64,000 bases of DNA. It comes from an uncultured Erysipelotrichaceae bacterium (GTDB lineage Bacteria; Bacillota_I; Bacilli_A; Erysipelotrichales; Erysipelotrichaceae). Shown one piece after another: positions 55,111 through 63,680 of this stretch; within the stretch, counting starts at the first letter, position 1, and every line of letters starts with the position of its first letter. The DNA lies in assembly GCA_944326095.1 (NCBI GenBank), contig CALVCO010000001.1:22047-86046 (forward strand), written 5' to 3'. The translations under genes were made by a program, and so were the position numbers. Under the pieces are notes generated by a model. That model saw nothing but the letters and a program-made list of their open reading frames with translations. It did not search any database and was not told where the DNA came from.

Positions 55111-55137
55111 ATGTTTATTGAATTTAAAATTTATTGA
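55111..55137 (+). CDS. Possible 8-codon leader peptide of the ABC exporter
   Basis: ATG 55111 follows AGAGGAG by 9 bp and encodes MFIEFKIY before TGA 55135-55137. The exporter ATG at 55145 is 7 bp further and has only a weak RBS of its own. Translation of the exporter may therefore depend on re-initiation after this peptide. A TTG at 55103 in the exporter frame is an alternative use of the same RBS. Confidence 0.35.
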   Translation: MFIEFKIY

Positions 55138-55144
55138 GTATAAA

Positions 55145-57313
55145 ATGTTTCCTATGAAAACGATTAAGAATTTATGGCGTTATCTAAAGCCGTTTTGGTG
55201 GATCTTAATTTTGATACTAGGGCTTACATTTGCTCAAGTTCAATTAGATCTAGCCCTTCCTGATTATATGTCTCATATTGTTACTTATGGTATTCAATAT
55301 GGTGGTATTGAGGATAGTACCCTTGAAGTTGTTAGGAAAGATACTTTAGATGATATGATGTTATTTATGTCCGAAGCTGATAAAGAAACGGTATTAGCTT
55401 CTTATACCTTGGTGGAAAGTGGTACACAAGGTGTGGTTGATGATCAACTAATAGAATTTAAAGAAGATGTTTACTTACTTAATGAGAGCTATGATGAAAA
55501 TCTTGCTAGCATAGAGGAAAGACCTTTAGTATATGTTTATTCCTTATATGCTAATGGGGTAGATGATATCGCATCATTAGCAAGCAATGAAACAATGATG
55601 GCTTCGTTAGAAGAACAATTAAATAGTTCTATGAGTATTCAAGATGGTAGTCTATCAACAATGGCAATTATGTATGTAGGTGATGAATATGAAGCTGTTG
55701 GTATGGCTATGGATACATTGCAAACTAATTATATCTTGCATACTGGTTTGACGATGTTATTGATTGCTGCCTTATGTGGACTTACTCAAGTTGTTTCTAC
55801 CTATATGGCAACAAGATTAGCGGCAAGAGTGGCAGCTAATGTTCGTCATGATGTATTTAAGAAAGTTCAATCTTTAGCTACTAGTGATATGGATAAATTT
55901 TCTTTGAGTAGTTTAATTACTAGGACGACTAATGATGTTACTCAGCTTCAACAACTTGTGCAGATGATGTGTCGTATTATTTTGATTGCACCAATGATGG
56001 GTATTGTATCAATAACTAAAGTTTTACGTTATCCTGATCTTATTTGGATCTTAGGAGTTTCTTTAGCTTGTATTATTGGAATTATGATTGTTGCGCTTGT
56101 TGTAGCAATGCCAAAATTTACTAAGATTCAGGCATTAGTTGATAGATTAAATAAAGTTATGCGTGAATTTTTAGATGGTCTGCTAGTTATAAGAGCGTTT
56201 AATTCACAAAAAGCTGAAGAAAAGCGTTTTGATGATGTAAATAATGAATATCGTAAGACGGATTTATTTGTTTCAAGAGCTATGTCTTTAATAATGCCAT
56301 TTTTGATGTTTATTATGAATATGACAACGGTACTTGTTGTTTGGTTTGGTTCTAAACAAGTGGATATTAATGCGATTAGTGTTGGAGAAATTATGGCCTT
56401 TATTCAATATGCGATGCAGGTACTTATGAGTTTTATGATTGTAGCTATGATTTGGGTTATGATTCCTAGAGCTTTAGTTAGTGTTCGTCGTATATTTGAA
56501 GTCTTAGATACTAAAGATGCAATATTAGATCCTAAAGTACCTAAAGATATGCCTAAACGTAATGGTGTCTTATCTTTTGAAGATGTTAGTTTTGCTTATC
56601 CTGGAGCAGATGAACCAGTGCTTGAACATATTAGCTTTGATATTAAACCTAATGAGACTGTAGCTTTTATTGGCTCTACTGGTAGTGGTAAGAGTACAAT
56701 AGTTAAACTTATCTTACGTTTATTTGATGTTACAAAGGGTAAGATTACATATAATGGCACGGATATTCGTGAATATCGTCAAAAGGATATTCGAGAGAAT
56801 ATTGGTTATGTACCGCAAAAAGCAGTCTTATTTTCGGGAACAATTAAATCTAATGTTGAATTTGGACGTCATATCGATGATAAGACTTTAAATACTGCTA
56901 TAGATGTTTCCCAATCTAGAGAAATAGTTGAAGAGAATGCTTTAGGTTTAGATGCTGAAATTGTTCAAGGAGGTACAAATGTATCTGGTGGACAAAGACA
57001 ACGTCTATCGATTGCTAGAGCACTTGCTAAAGATAGTAATATTTATATTTTCGATGATTCATTTAGCGCTCTTGATTATGCTACCGATAAAAAATTAAGA
57101 AAAGCTTTAGATATTATGACTAGTGCTAAAAAGGCAACAGTAATTATTGTTGCCCAAAGAATTTCGACAATTAGGGATGCAGATAAGATTATTGTTTTAG
57201 ATGAAGGAAAGATTGCAGGTATTGGAACGCATAAGGATTTACTTGAAAAATGTCAAGTTTATAAAGAAATTGCCTTATCGCAACTTTCAGCGGAGGAATT
57301 AGCTAATGCCTAG
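55145..57313 (+). CDS. Heterodimeric ABC exporter, subunit with degenerate ATP site (BmrD/TM287 type)
   Basis: The protein of 722 aa joins a membrane domain of six helices to an ATPase. A roughly 130-residue extracytoplasmic insertion follows the first helix (from LPDYMSHIVTYG to about residue 185), as in BmrD. The ATPase has Walker A GSTGSGKS, signature VSGGQRQRLSIARAL and Walker B IYIFDDSFSALD, where the usual catalytic Glu after Walker B is Asp. That change marks the degenerate site of heterodimeric exporters. I prefer ATG 55145; TTG 55103 (behind AGAGGAG) and ATG 55154 are alternatives. It overlaps the partner gene by 8 bp. Drug export is likely; the substrate is unknown. Confidence 0.88.
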   Translation: MFPMKTIKNLWRYLKPFWWILILILGLTFAQVQLDLALPDYMSHIVTYGIQYGGIEDSTLEVVRKDTLDDMMLFMSEADKETVLASYTLVESGTQGVVDDQLIEFKEDVYLLNESYDENLASIEERPLVYVYSLYANGVDDIASLASNETMMASLEEQLNSSMSIQDGSLSTMAIMYVGDEYEAVGMAMDTLQTNYILHTGLTMLLIAALCGLTQVVSTYMATRLAARVAANVRHDVFKKVQSLATSDMDKFSLSSLITRTTNDVTQLQQLVQMMCRIILIAPMMGIVSITKVLRYPDLIWILGVSLACIIGIMIVALVVAMPKFTKIQALVDRLNKVMREFLDGLLVIRAFNSQKAEEKRFDDVNNEYRKTDLFVSRAMSLIMPFLMFIMNMTTVLVVWFGSKQVDINAISVGEIMAFIQYAMQVLMSFMIVAMIWVMIPRALVSVRRIFEVLDTKDAILDPKVPKDMPKRNGVLSFEDVSFAYPGADEPVLEHISFDIKPNETVAFIGSTGSGKSTIVKLILRLFDVTKGKITYNGTDIREYRQKDIRENIGYVPQKAVLFSGTIKSNVEFGRHIDDKTLNTAIDVSQSREIVEENALGLDAEIVQGGTNVSGGQRQRLSIARALAKDSNIYIFDDSFSALDYATDKKLRKALDIMTSAKKATVIIVAQRISTIRDADKIIVLDEGKIAGIGTHKDLLEKCQVYKEIALSQLSAEELANA

Positions 57314-59117
57314 AAAAAATAGAATACATGAAAAGCCTAAAAACTTTAAAGGCACTATTAAAAATCTTATTAGCTATATGCGTCCTTATTATTTGCGAAT
57401 ATTCTTTGTTTTATGTCTAACTATTGGAGCTACTATTATTTCTATTGTAGGGCCTAAGATCTTAGGTAATGCTACAACTTTATTATTTGATGGTATTGTA
57501 GCTAAAATTGGTGGTACAGGTAGTATTGATTTTGCAGGAATATTTAGAATTCTTTCAACCTTAGCATTTTTATATCTATTATCTTTCTTATTAAATTATT
57601 TAGCTAATTTTACTACTTCATTTATATCTACTAGTGTTTCATATGATCTTAGAAAGAGAATTAGTGAAAAGATAGATCGTTTACCATTAAAATATTTTGA
57701 TAAACAAACACATGGTGAAGTTTTATCAAGAGTAACTAATGATGTTGATAATATTTCTGCTAATTTAAATAGTACGATTCAACAAGTTATCTCAAGTATT
57801 GTTACGGTAGTTGGTGTCTTGTGGATGATGCTTATCATTAGTCCTACTTTGACAATTATCGCTTTATTAATTGTGCCTTTAACGGGATTTTTTGCAAGTT
57901 TCATTGTAAAAAAGAGTCAGAAATATTTCTATGCTCAACAGGCTTATTTAGGTGATGTTAATGGCTATATAGAAGAGATGTATAGTGGACATACTATTGT
58001 TAAGACCTTTAATTATGAAGATAAATCAATAAATGAATTTGATGAGCTTAATGATAAGTTATACAATACAGCTTATAAATCACAATTTTTAGCTACTGTT
58101 ATGCATCCAATTACTAACTTTCTAGGTAATCTTGGTTACGTGCTAGTATGCTTAGTTGGGGGTATTGAAGTAATTAATGGACGTATGCCAATTGGTGATA
58201 TTCAAGCCTTTGTACAATATGTTAGACAATTGAATCAACCAATTACCCAAGTTGCGCAAATCTTGAATGTTATTCAATCAATGACAGCTGCTGCAGAAAG
58301 AATCTTTGAAGTATTAGAAGCTCAAGAAGAAGTGGAAGATACTAAAAATCCAACTAAAATTACTGATGAAAATGGTAATATAATTATTCAAGGAAATGTA
58401 TGTTTTGAAAATGTTAAATTTGGTTATGATCCGGATAAAATCATCATTCATGATTTTAGTATGTATGTAGCACCAGGTAAAAATGTGGCTATTGTTGGAC
58501 CAACAGGTGCTGGTAAGACAACGCTTGTTAAATTATTAATGCGTTTTTATGAATTAAATGGTGGTACTATTTATATCGATGGTCATGATATTAAAGATTA
58601 TACTAGACATGATTTAAGATCACTATTTGGTATGGTTTTACAAGATGCTTGGCTATATAGTGGTACCATTAAGGAAAATATTCGTTATGGTAGACCTGAT
58701 GCAACAGATGAAGAAATTTATGAAGCTTGTAAGATGGCGCATGTTGATCATTTTATAAAGACCTTAGACAATGGTTATGATACGGAAATTAATGAAGAAT
58801 CCAGTGCGATATCACAAGGACAAAAGCAACTTCTTACGATTGCTAGAGCTTTCTTAAAAGATCCTAAGATTTTAATACTTGATGAAGCTACATCTTCCGT
58901 AGATACGAGAACTGAGGAATTAATTCAAAAGAGTATGGAAGCTTTGATGAAAGATCGAACATCATTTGTAATTGCTCATAGACTTAGTACGATCAAAAAT
59001 GCAGATATTATCATCGTATTAAATGATGGTGATATTGTTGAAGTTGGCGACCATGATACATTATTAGCTAAAAATGGTTTTTATGCTAAATTATATAATT
59101 CGCAATTTGAAGAATAA
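57306..59117 (+). CDS. Heterodimeric ABC exporter, catalytic subunit (BmrC/TM288 type)
   Basis: The protein of 603 aa has six membrane helices and an ATPase. Walker A is GPTGAGKTT, Walker B ILILDEATSSVD with the catalytic Glu, but the signature is ISQGQKQLLTIARAF in place of SGGQ. Together with the Asp in its partner this gives one active and one degenerate ATP site, as in TM287/288 and BmrCD. GGAGG lies 8 bp before the ATG. It starts within the last codons of the partner gene and ends at a strong terminator. Confidence 0.9.
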   Translation: MPRKNRIHEKPKNFKGTIKNLISYMRPYYLRIFFVLCLTIGATIISIVGPKILGNATTLLFDGIVAKIGGTGSIDFAGIFRILSTLAFLYLLSFLLNYLANFTTSFISTSVSYDLRKRISEKIDRLPLKYFDKQTHGEVLSRVTNDVDNISANLNSTIQQVISSIVTVVGVLWMMLIISPTLTIIALLIVPLTGFFASFIVKKSQKYFYAQQAYLGDVNGYIEEMYSGHTIVKTFNYEDKSINEFDELNDKLYNTAYKSQFLATVMHPITNFLGNLGYVLVCLVGGIEVINGRMPIGDIQAFVQYVRQLNQPITQVAQILNVIQSMTAAAERIFEVLEAQEEVEDTKNPTKITDENGNIIIQGNVCFENVKFGYDPDKIIIHDFSMYVAPGKNVAIVGPTGAGKTTLVKLLMRFYELNGGTIYIDGHDIKDYTRHDLRSLFGMVLQDAWLYSGTIKENIRYGRPDATDEEIYEACKMAHVDHFIKTLDNGYDTEINEESSAISQGQKQLLTIARAFLKDPKILILDEATSSVDTRTEELIQKSMEALMKDRTSFVIAHRLSTIKNADIIIVLNDGDIVEVGDHDTLLAKNGFYAKLYNSQFEE

Positions 59118-59158
59118 AAAAAAGAACTCTTTTGGATATTCCAAATGAGTTCTTTTTT
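59118..59158. terminator. Terminator after the ABC exporter operon
   Basis: AAAAAAGAACTC/GAGTTCTTTTTT (12 bp) has an inner TTGG/CCAA pairing. On the minus strand it also ends in a T-run and may serve the gene at 59239. Confidence 0.9.
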
Positions 59159-59238
59159 GTTATAAATTTTAAAATTGATTTGAATATTTATAAAATTAAC
59201 TTAGGCTTTTTCTTATATATTGCATTACTAATGGTTTT

Positions 59239-59790
59239 TTATGGTGCCATTATGGATATTATCGTAGCGTTCGGGTTATTGTTCATCATTTGTCTTATGC
59301 GATTGGTGAATCTGCGATAAAAATCGATGACAACAGAGATATGTTTTTCTATTGTTGCATTATCACCAGACATTTGATTGGGATCTTCCTTAGGACTAAA
59401 CGAAAAAAGGGAATAATCTTTTTTAACAGGATCTAGTGCAGGATTGTTATGATCTACTTCTAGCATTGTAGCTACTTCATCAATTTCATTAATCATTTTT
59501 TTCATCGTTTCATATGTATAAAAATTATATGTTAGATGATATGCAAAATGATCTACTTTATTTTTGAATCCATTATCACGCATCTTATTATATGAAAGTT
59601 CCTTATCAAAGTATTTACAAAGAAAATAATAAAGAAAAGCTTTTACGTTTTCTTCTTCAATAGAAATCTCTTCTTCTAATTCGCTAACGTTGCCTTCCCA
59701 ATAATCTTTCCCTTCAGTTATTATCACTGGACGAAACCAGAAATAAGAGGAATGATCGTGCCCTTCTTTTATTTCTATTCGAAAACTCAT
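59239..59790 (-). CDS. Hypothetical protein
   Basis: The protein of 183 aa is soluble and acidic, with no signal or membrane segment. It begins MSFRIEIKEGHDHSSYFWFRPVIITEG, has a helical middle (NVKAFLYYFLCKYFDKELSYNKM) and a His/Tyr-rich part (KVDHFAYHLTYNFYTYETMKKMINEID). I do not recognise a family. An AGGAGG lies 9 bp before the ATG, so it looks like a real gene. It opens the minus-strand accessory region at the right end of the window. Confidence 0.6.
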   Translation of the reverse strand: MSFRIEIKEGHDHSSYFWFRPVIITEGKDYWEGNVSELEEEISIEEENVKAFLYYFLCKYFDKELSYNKMRDNGFKNKVDHFAYHLTYNFYTYETMKKMINEIDEVATMLEVDHNNPALDPVKKDYSLFSFSPKEDPNQMSGDNATIEKHISVVIDFYRRFTNRIRQMMNNNPNATIISIMAP

Positions 59791-60073
59791 ATATGTTAAC
59801 CTCCTAGTTAATTATATTTAAAGATCGTTGTGTATATGTATTGTATCATTTATTTGCTATTATTAATGCTTCTATCTTAAAATTTTATATAATACCGGCC
59901 ACAAAACTAAGCGTAATTTATTATTTGGCAAAAGGTGCTTTGAAGAGTCATGAACTTTGCTTTTAGTGATACCAAAACCGGAGTTCTATGTAAAATGTTG
60001 TTAATCTTTCTATTTTTGCTTAAATAAAAGAAGTTTCAGTTTCTTTTGGGAAAGAGGGCTTATCGATTGCAGT
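59791..60073. other. Intergenic region without recognisable gene
   Basis: The 283 bp between the hypothetical gene and the acetyltransferase hold no ORF of note. A stretch at 59885-60010 reads like broken coding sequence in more than one frame, but I cannot name a parent gene. It may be eroded accessory DNA. Confidence 0.4.
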
Positions 60074-60577
60074 TTACTTTAGTTCTTTTTGCATCACAAC
60101 TACTGTATAACGTTCCTCTTTCGCCTCAACTCCTGTTGGTATAAATCCATTCTTTTTCCAAAATGCTTCACTTTGTGGATTTCCTTTCACAAATCCCAGA
60201 CGTATGTAGTAATATCCATTTTTTCTAAAAAAATTCTCTAATTCCTTTACCAGTTTACTGCCAATTCCTTTTTTCTGATAATTTATCGCCATCATAAAGA
60301 ACCCTATAAAGACAGTCTGTTCATTGGGATATTTAACAATTAGATCGGCAACTGCAACTAAATGAGTTTGCTCAAAATATCCCACATAATATTTTTCTTT
60401 TTTTGTAGTTCTTGGTGGAAGTGCATTCATATCATGAATGATAGATTCCTTTGTCACAGCAGGGGTACAATATTCATAAAACATAGGATTTCCTAGTGCT
60501 AGCTGATATACTATGTCAGCATCATCTTCCGTTAGTTTGCGTACTTTATACTCACATGATAATTCACTTATGTTCAT
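60074..60577 (-). CDS. GNAT family N-acetyltransferase
   Basis: The protein of 167 aa has the GNAT fold. Strand 4 reads TVFIGFFMMAINYQKKGIGSKLVKELENFF, whose QKKGIGSKL is the acetyl-CoA pyrophosphate loop. It ends with YIRLGFVKGNPQSEAFWKKNGFIPTG, the usual motif B. The acceptor is unknown; small molecules or antibiotics are possible. It is a single gene in the accessory region. The next 187 bp up to the KTR remnant contain no intact ORF. Confidence 0.88.
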   Translation of the reverse strand: MNISELSCEYKVRKLTEDDADIVYQLALGNPMFYEYCTPAVTKESIIHDMNALPPRTTKKEKYYVGYFEQTHLVAVADLIVKYPNEQTVFIGFFMMAINYQKKGIGSKLVKELENFFRKNGYYYIRLGFVKGNPQSEAFWKKNGFIPTGVEAKEERYTVVVMQKELK

Positions 60578-60764
60578 GCTATTGTATCTCTCTTTCTACA
60601 AATTCTTATTTGCCTATACAATCCTTAAAAAAACCATTGATTTTTCAAGACTTCATGCCTGTTTTTCGTGCAAACCTTATCTGTTTGCATTCTTGACACC
60701 ACCTGTCTTAATTATAGTGAAGTGTTATGCTCTATGCAATGTGACGGTTTAAAAAAATATCATT

Positions 60765-60936
60765 TCAAATCTTATTTTTATTACCCAGAAGTAAAACTTT
60801 CCCGTTCTTAGCATTGATGATTCTTTCCTTTTTGCACTTAGGACACTAGAGAGGGAAGTTTCTTAATTCTGTATCTTCCCGTATCATTGTAGGAGTTTTA
60901 TTAGCGAGAGATAGGGCATAATATCCATTCTGTTTT
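60765..60936 (-). pseudogene. Decayed cysteine-rich KTR-domain gene
   Basis: On the minus strand the pieces KTEWILCPISR, then after a +1 shift NKTPTMIREDTELRNFPL, then a TAG, then CPKCKKERIINAKNGKV and a TGA at 60765 line up with the small cysteine-rich KTR protein (WILCPxCxNKTxxxIREDTELxNFPLxCPKCK) carried by Tn916-like and related conjugative elements. The frameshift, the nonsense codon and the lack of a start codon show that it is broken. It lies just downstream of the ABC permease gene. Confidence 0.75.
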
Positions 60937-60958
60937 ATTAAAAACCTTTGTTTTCGAC

Positions 60959-61675
60959 CTATTTGGATTTTTGTTTGTTCAAAAGCATTGCACATATAAT
61001 TGCTGCCGCACAGAATACAAGAATTAAGTACCATAGATTTTCAAGGCACAAACCATTATCTAACATCAATCGGTATCCCCAAGAAGCAGGGGAAATACGC
61101 CCTAGGGCTTCAAGAAAATCGGGCAGCAAGTCGATAGGGAACATAATCCCTGAAAGCATAATCGAGGGTAAAAACACAAGCTGCGCTATCATTGTCAGTT
61201 TTGCCTGATTTTTTACAATCAATCCTAATATACTTCCAATGCTCAGCGACACAATGATGAATATGGCAAGCGCAAGAAAGAAAAACGGAAGCTGTACTGG
61301 CATAATCGCATCAAACAGTATCGGGGCAAGCAGTAATATAATGGCACAGCTAATCATCAAATGCACAAATGCAGAAAGGAACATTGTAACAAGACCTAAA
61401 TATAAAGGTACTCCATTTGCTTTATAAACCTTTTTTACATCACTTCCATAAGTTTCAACCAATGATGGTGGTAATCCAATAAACGCTCCCATTGAAACGC
61501 TCATCACAATCATAGATTGTATCAGTGTGCTTCTCATTTCAGGCATAACAGAAGTAAAAATACCACCCATAAGCAGAAAGAAAATAAGCGGAACGATATA
61601 GCAGGTTACCAACAAAGATTTACTGCGTATATCCAACTTCCACTGTAATGCTACGCCATATAAAAAACCGTTCAT
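60959..61675 (-). CDS. ABC-2 type transporter permease
   Basis: This 238-aa membrane protein has about six helices. LDIRSKSLLVTCYIVPLIFFLLMGGIFTSV is the usual first part of ABC-2 permeases, and PSIMLSGIMFPIDLLPDFLEALGRISPASWGY is the family's conserved periplasmic-helix motif. With the ATPase encoded just upstream it should form an exporter of drugs or a peptide. It overlaps that gene by 4 bp. Codon use is richer in G and C than the core genes, which fits recent acquisition. Confidence 0.88.
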   Translation of the reverse strand: MNGFLYGVALQWKLDIRSKSLLVTCYIVPLIFFLLMGGIFTSVMPEMRSTLIQSMIVMSVSMGAFIGLPPSLVETYGSDVKKVYKANGVPLYLGLVTMFLSAFVHLMISCAIILLLAPILFDAIMPVQLPFFFLALAIFIIVSLSIGSILGLIVKNQAKLTMIAQLVFLPSIMLSGIMFPIDLLPDFLEALGRISPASWGYRLMLDNGLCLENLWYLILVFCAAAIICAMLLNKQKSK

Positions 61676-62487
61676 TCTGCTTCCCTCCTTGCCATTTCGA
61701 TAAAATGCTGTTCCAGCGTGCCACGATCAACTTTAATATCTAATACATGGATTTTTTTCTGTTTTAATTCACTAAGTAAAGAAATCAAAGTATCTTCAAT
61801 ATTGTCCGTTTCAAAAGTGTTGTCTTTTTGCTGCGTCTTGATATGGATAAAATATTTTCTTCCAACCATATCGGTCAGTTTTGATGCTGTACCGCAAAAG
61901 GCAATATTTCCGTTATTTAGAATAGCAATGCGATCACATAAGGTTTCTACTTCCGCCATATCGTGACTTGCCAAGATGATTGTTTTTCCATATGATTTGA
62001 GCTTTCGAATTTGTTCGTGGAGCGATAGCCTACCCTCGACATCAAGTCCCGCAGTCGGCTCATCGAGAAAAATAATATCGGGATTGCCTATAAGCGCAAG
62101 AGCAAGATGTAACCGTCTTTTTTGCCCTGTGGATAATTGTATATACTGCTTCTTTTCCATTTCTTTGATACCAAGACCGTTAAGCATGGTATCATCAATT
62201 TTTGTTTTATTCCATTTTGCAAACAGCTTTATAGCCTCCATTGGCTTGATATGGGCGGGCAAAGATGATGATTGTAGCTGAATACCCATTTTCCCGTTTA
62301 CAGTAATCGCACCACTGTCATATTTTCTTAGACCTTCGATACATTCAAGCGTTGTCGTTTTTCCTGCTCCGTTTACGCCGAGCAGAGCGAAAATTTCTCC
62401 TTTTTCAATTTGAAGATCAAGACCCTTAAGAACCATATGACTGCCATAACTTTTCTTTAATTCACGAACTTGTATTGCGTCTTTCAC
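61672..62487 (-). CDS. ABC transporter ATP-binding protein
   Basis: The protein of 271 aa is the ATPase of the exporter. Walker A is LLGVNGAGKTTTLECIEGL, the Q-loop lies in GIQLQSSSLPAHIKP, the signature is LSTGQKRRLHLALAL and Walker B is IIFLDEPTAGLD, then ILASHDMAEVETLCDRIAILNNGNIAFCG. The C-terminal 60 residues (DNTFETDNIEDTLISLLSELKQKKIHVLDIKV) are typical of multidrug or bacteriocin-immunity-type ATPases. It overlaps both MerR and permease genes by 4 bp, so the three are one operon. Confidence 0.92.
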   Translation of the reverse strand: MKDAIQVRELKKSYGSHMVLKGLDLQIEKGEIFALLGVNGAGKTTTLECIEGLRKYDSGAITVNGKMGIQLQSSSLPAHIKPMEAIKLFAKWNKTKIDDTMLNGLGIKEMEKKQYIQLSTGQKRRLHLALALIGNPDIIFLDEPTAGLDVEGRLSLHEQIRKLKSYGKTIILASHDMAEVETLCDRIAILNNGNIAFCGTASKLTDMVGRKYFIHIKTQQKDNTFETDNIEDTLISLLSELKQKKIHVLDIKVDRGTLEQHFIEMARREAE

Positions 62488-63284
62488 GGTTTCACCTCCT
62501 CAAAGGGATTTGTTCCAAGTCTTGAAAAATAGACTTGCAAGGCTGGCTCTAAATAAGCATTAACGATTTTCTGCCTTTCTTCCCAAGCGTTTGTGGCAGT
62601 ATCAATGTTGCCGACTTCCATCAATTTCGGAAGCATACTCATATCGCCATTTGTAAACTCCATAATCAAGCCCCAATATTCTTTTACAACCTGTTGGCAT
62701 TTTTCACTTTCGGGCGGTACATTTTCTTTTTGAAGCTGTACGATTTCATCACTTAGGCGGTTAAATCTGTCCATAAAATCTAAGCCGCTTTCCTTATCAA
62801 ATTGACTGCGTATATGGTCGAGCGTATCATCATCGAAACGCTTAATAAGATAATAAGAGTCATTCTTCATTTGTAGATTGACAATAATATCTGCATACTT
62901 CTTAAAGTTGACCGTCTGCATTTGTAAAACTTCTGCTTTTAACTGTTCTATTGCTGACAACGAAGCCTGAAGCTGTTCTATTTTTTGGCGTATATCATCT
63001 GCCTGCTCTGTAAGAGCATTTGCAACATCAGCCGGTGTTTCCAAAGAGATCAACCGCTCTTTTATATCGTCCAAAGAAAAGCCCAGTGATTTCAAAGATA
63101 TAATCTGATGAAGTGTAATCAAATCTTTATCGGTATAAAGCCTGCGTCCGCCTTCGCTTTCTGCCGATGGGGAAAGCAGTCCTTCTTTATCGTAGTATTG
63201 CAAAGTACGGACGGTAACTCCCATTTTCTTTGCCACTTCTCCAACTGTCATAAATCCTTGCGGAATTGCTCTGTATTTTGCCAT
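62484..63284 (-). CDS. MerR family transcriptional regulator
   Basis: The protein of 266 aa begins with a MerR helix-turn-helix and wing: FMTVGEVAKKMGVTVRTLQYYDKEGLLSPSAESEGGRRLYTDKDLITLHQIISLKSLGFSLDDIKERL. A dimer coiled coil follows (about 90-125). The C-terminal half (about 130-255) is a helical effector domain of the TipAS-like kind (VVKEYWGLIMEFTNGDMSMLPKLMEVG). It should bind a drug or peptide and activate its own operon with the ABC exporter. A MerR-type promoter with a 19-bp spacer lies upstream. It overlaps the ATPase gene by 4 bp. Confidence 0.92.
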   Translation of the reverse strand: MAKYRAIPQGFMTVGEVAKKMGVTVRTLQYYDKEGLLSPSAESEGGRRLYTDKDLITLHQIISLKSLGFSLDDIKERLISLETPADVANALTEQADDIRQKIEQLQASLSAIEQLKAEVLQMQTVNFKKYADIIVNLQMKNDSYYLIKRFDDDTLDHIRSQFDKESGLDFMDRFNRLSDEIVQLQKENVPPESEKCQQVVKEYWGLIMEFTNGDMSMLPKLMEVGNIDTATNAWEERQKIVNAYLEPALQVYFSRLGTNPFEEVKP

Positions 63285-63306
63285 AATTATTTACCTCTTG
63301 ACACCT

Positions 63307-63337
63307 ATTATAAATCGTTACGTGACGTCATAAACAA
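63307..63337 (-). promoter_or_regulatory. MerR-type promoter of the merR-ABC operon
   Basis: On the minus strand, -35 TTGTTT (63332-63337) and -10 TATAAT (63307-63312) are 19 bp apart, the overlong spacing that MerR proteins correct by bending DNA. The spacer contains the palindrome TGACGTCA (63323-63330). The merR start is 22 bp beyond the -10. Confidence 0.75.
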
Positions 63338-63353
63338 GAACTTTTTTAAAAAA

Positions 63354-63390
63354 TTTTAGGCGACAAAGATTTTTCTCTGCCGCCTTTTAG
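63354..63390 (-). terminator. Imperfect terminator downstream of the tnpV remnant
   Basis: AGGCG/CGCCT with further partial pairing (two mismatches) around a small T-rich loop is followed on the minus strand by TAAAATTTTTT. It ends anything transcribed from the tnpV side before the merR promoter. Confidence 0.5.
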
Positions 63391-63416
63391 TAATTATACA
63401 AAGATGATTTCTTTTT

Positions 63417-63665
63417 TTATAATCTTCTTTGCATACGCTCCTGTTATTGTTTATCTATATCAGTAAGGTAACTGTTTGGCCTACCGCTTGTAAGTAGCGT
63501 TATGTATGTATTTCTGTGGTATTCTTTCAAATAACGCAAGTGCCATTGTCCCCACAAACCGATAGGCTGTTCTTTTTCGGCTGGTAAGATAAGACAAGGA
63601 ATATAATAATCTTATTGACATTAACACCACAGACCATTTTTATCATCGTAAATATACTTGTCCAT
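63417..63665 (-). pseudogene. Decayed tnpV gene (conjugative-transposon protein)
   Basis: One minus-strand frame from ATG 63665 (behind AGGAGGA) to TAA 63417 reads MDKYIYDDKNGLWC, two TAA stops, then DYYIPCLILPAEKEQPIG, LWGQWHLRYLKEYHRNTY, ITLLTSGRPNSYLTDIDKQ, TAA and QERMQRRL. This matches the TnpV pattern LPAEKxxxIGxWGQxHxRYLKEHxxxxYxxLLTSGKLNxYLADIDxQAQ found in Tn4451-like and Tn1549-like elements. Three in-frame stops make it a pseudogene. Confidence 0.8.
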
Positions 63666-63680
63666 TGAAAAATCCTCCTA

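Noticed and set aside
59132..59320. 62-codon plus-strand ORF after the ABC exporter
   Set aside because: Begins inside the terminator hairpin, has no RBS and overlaps a better minus-strand gene.
60846..61034. 62-codon minus-strand ORF at the end of the ABC permease
   Set aside because: Its first half is an out-of-frame reading of the permease; only the second half is meaningful, as part of the KTR pseudogene.
61718..62281. Plus-strand ORFs opposite the ABC ATPase
   Set aside because: Shadows of the intact ATPase gene.
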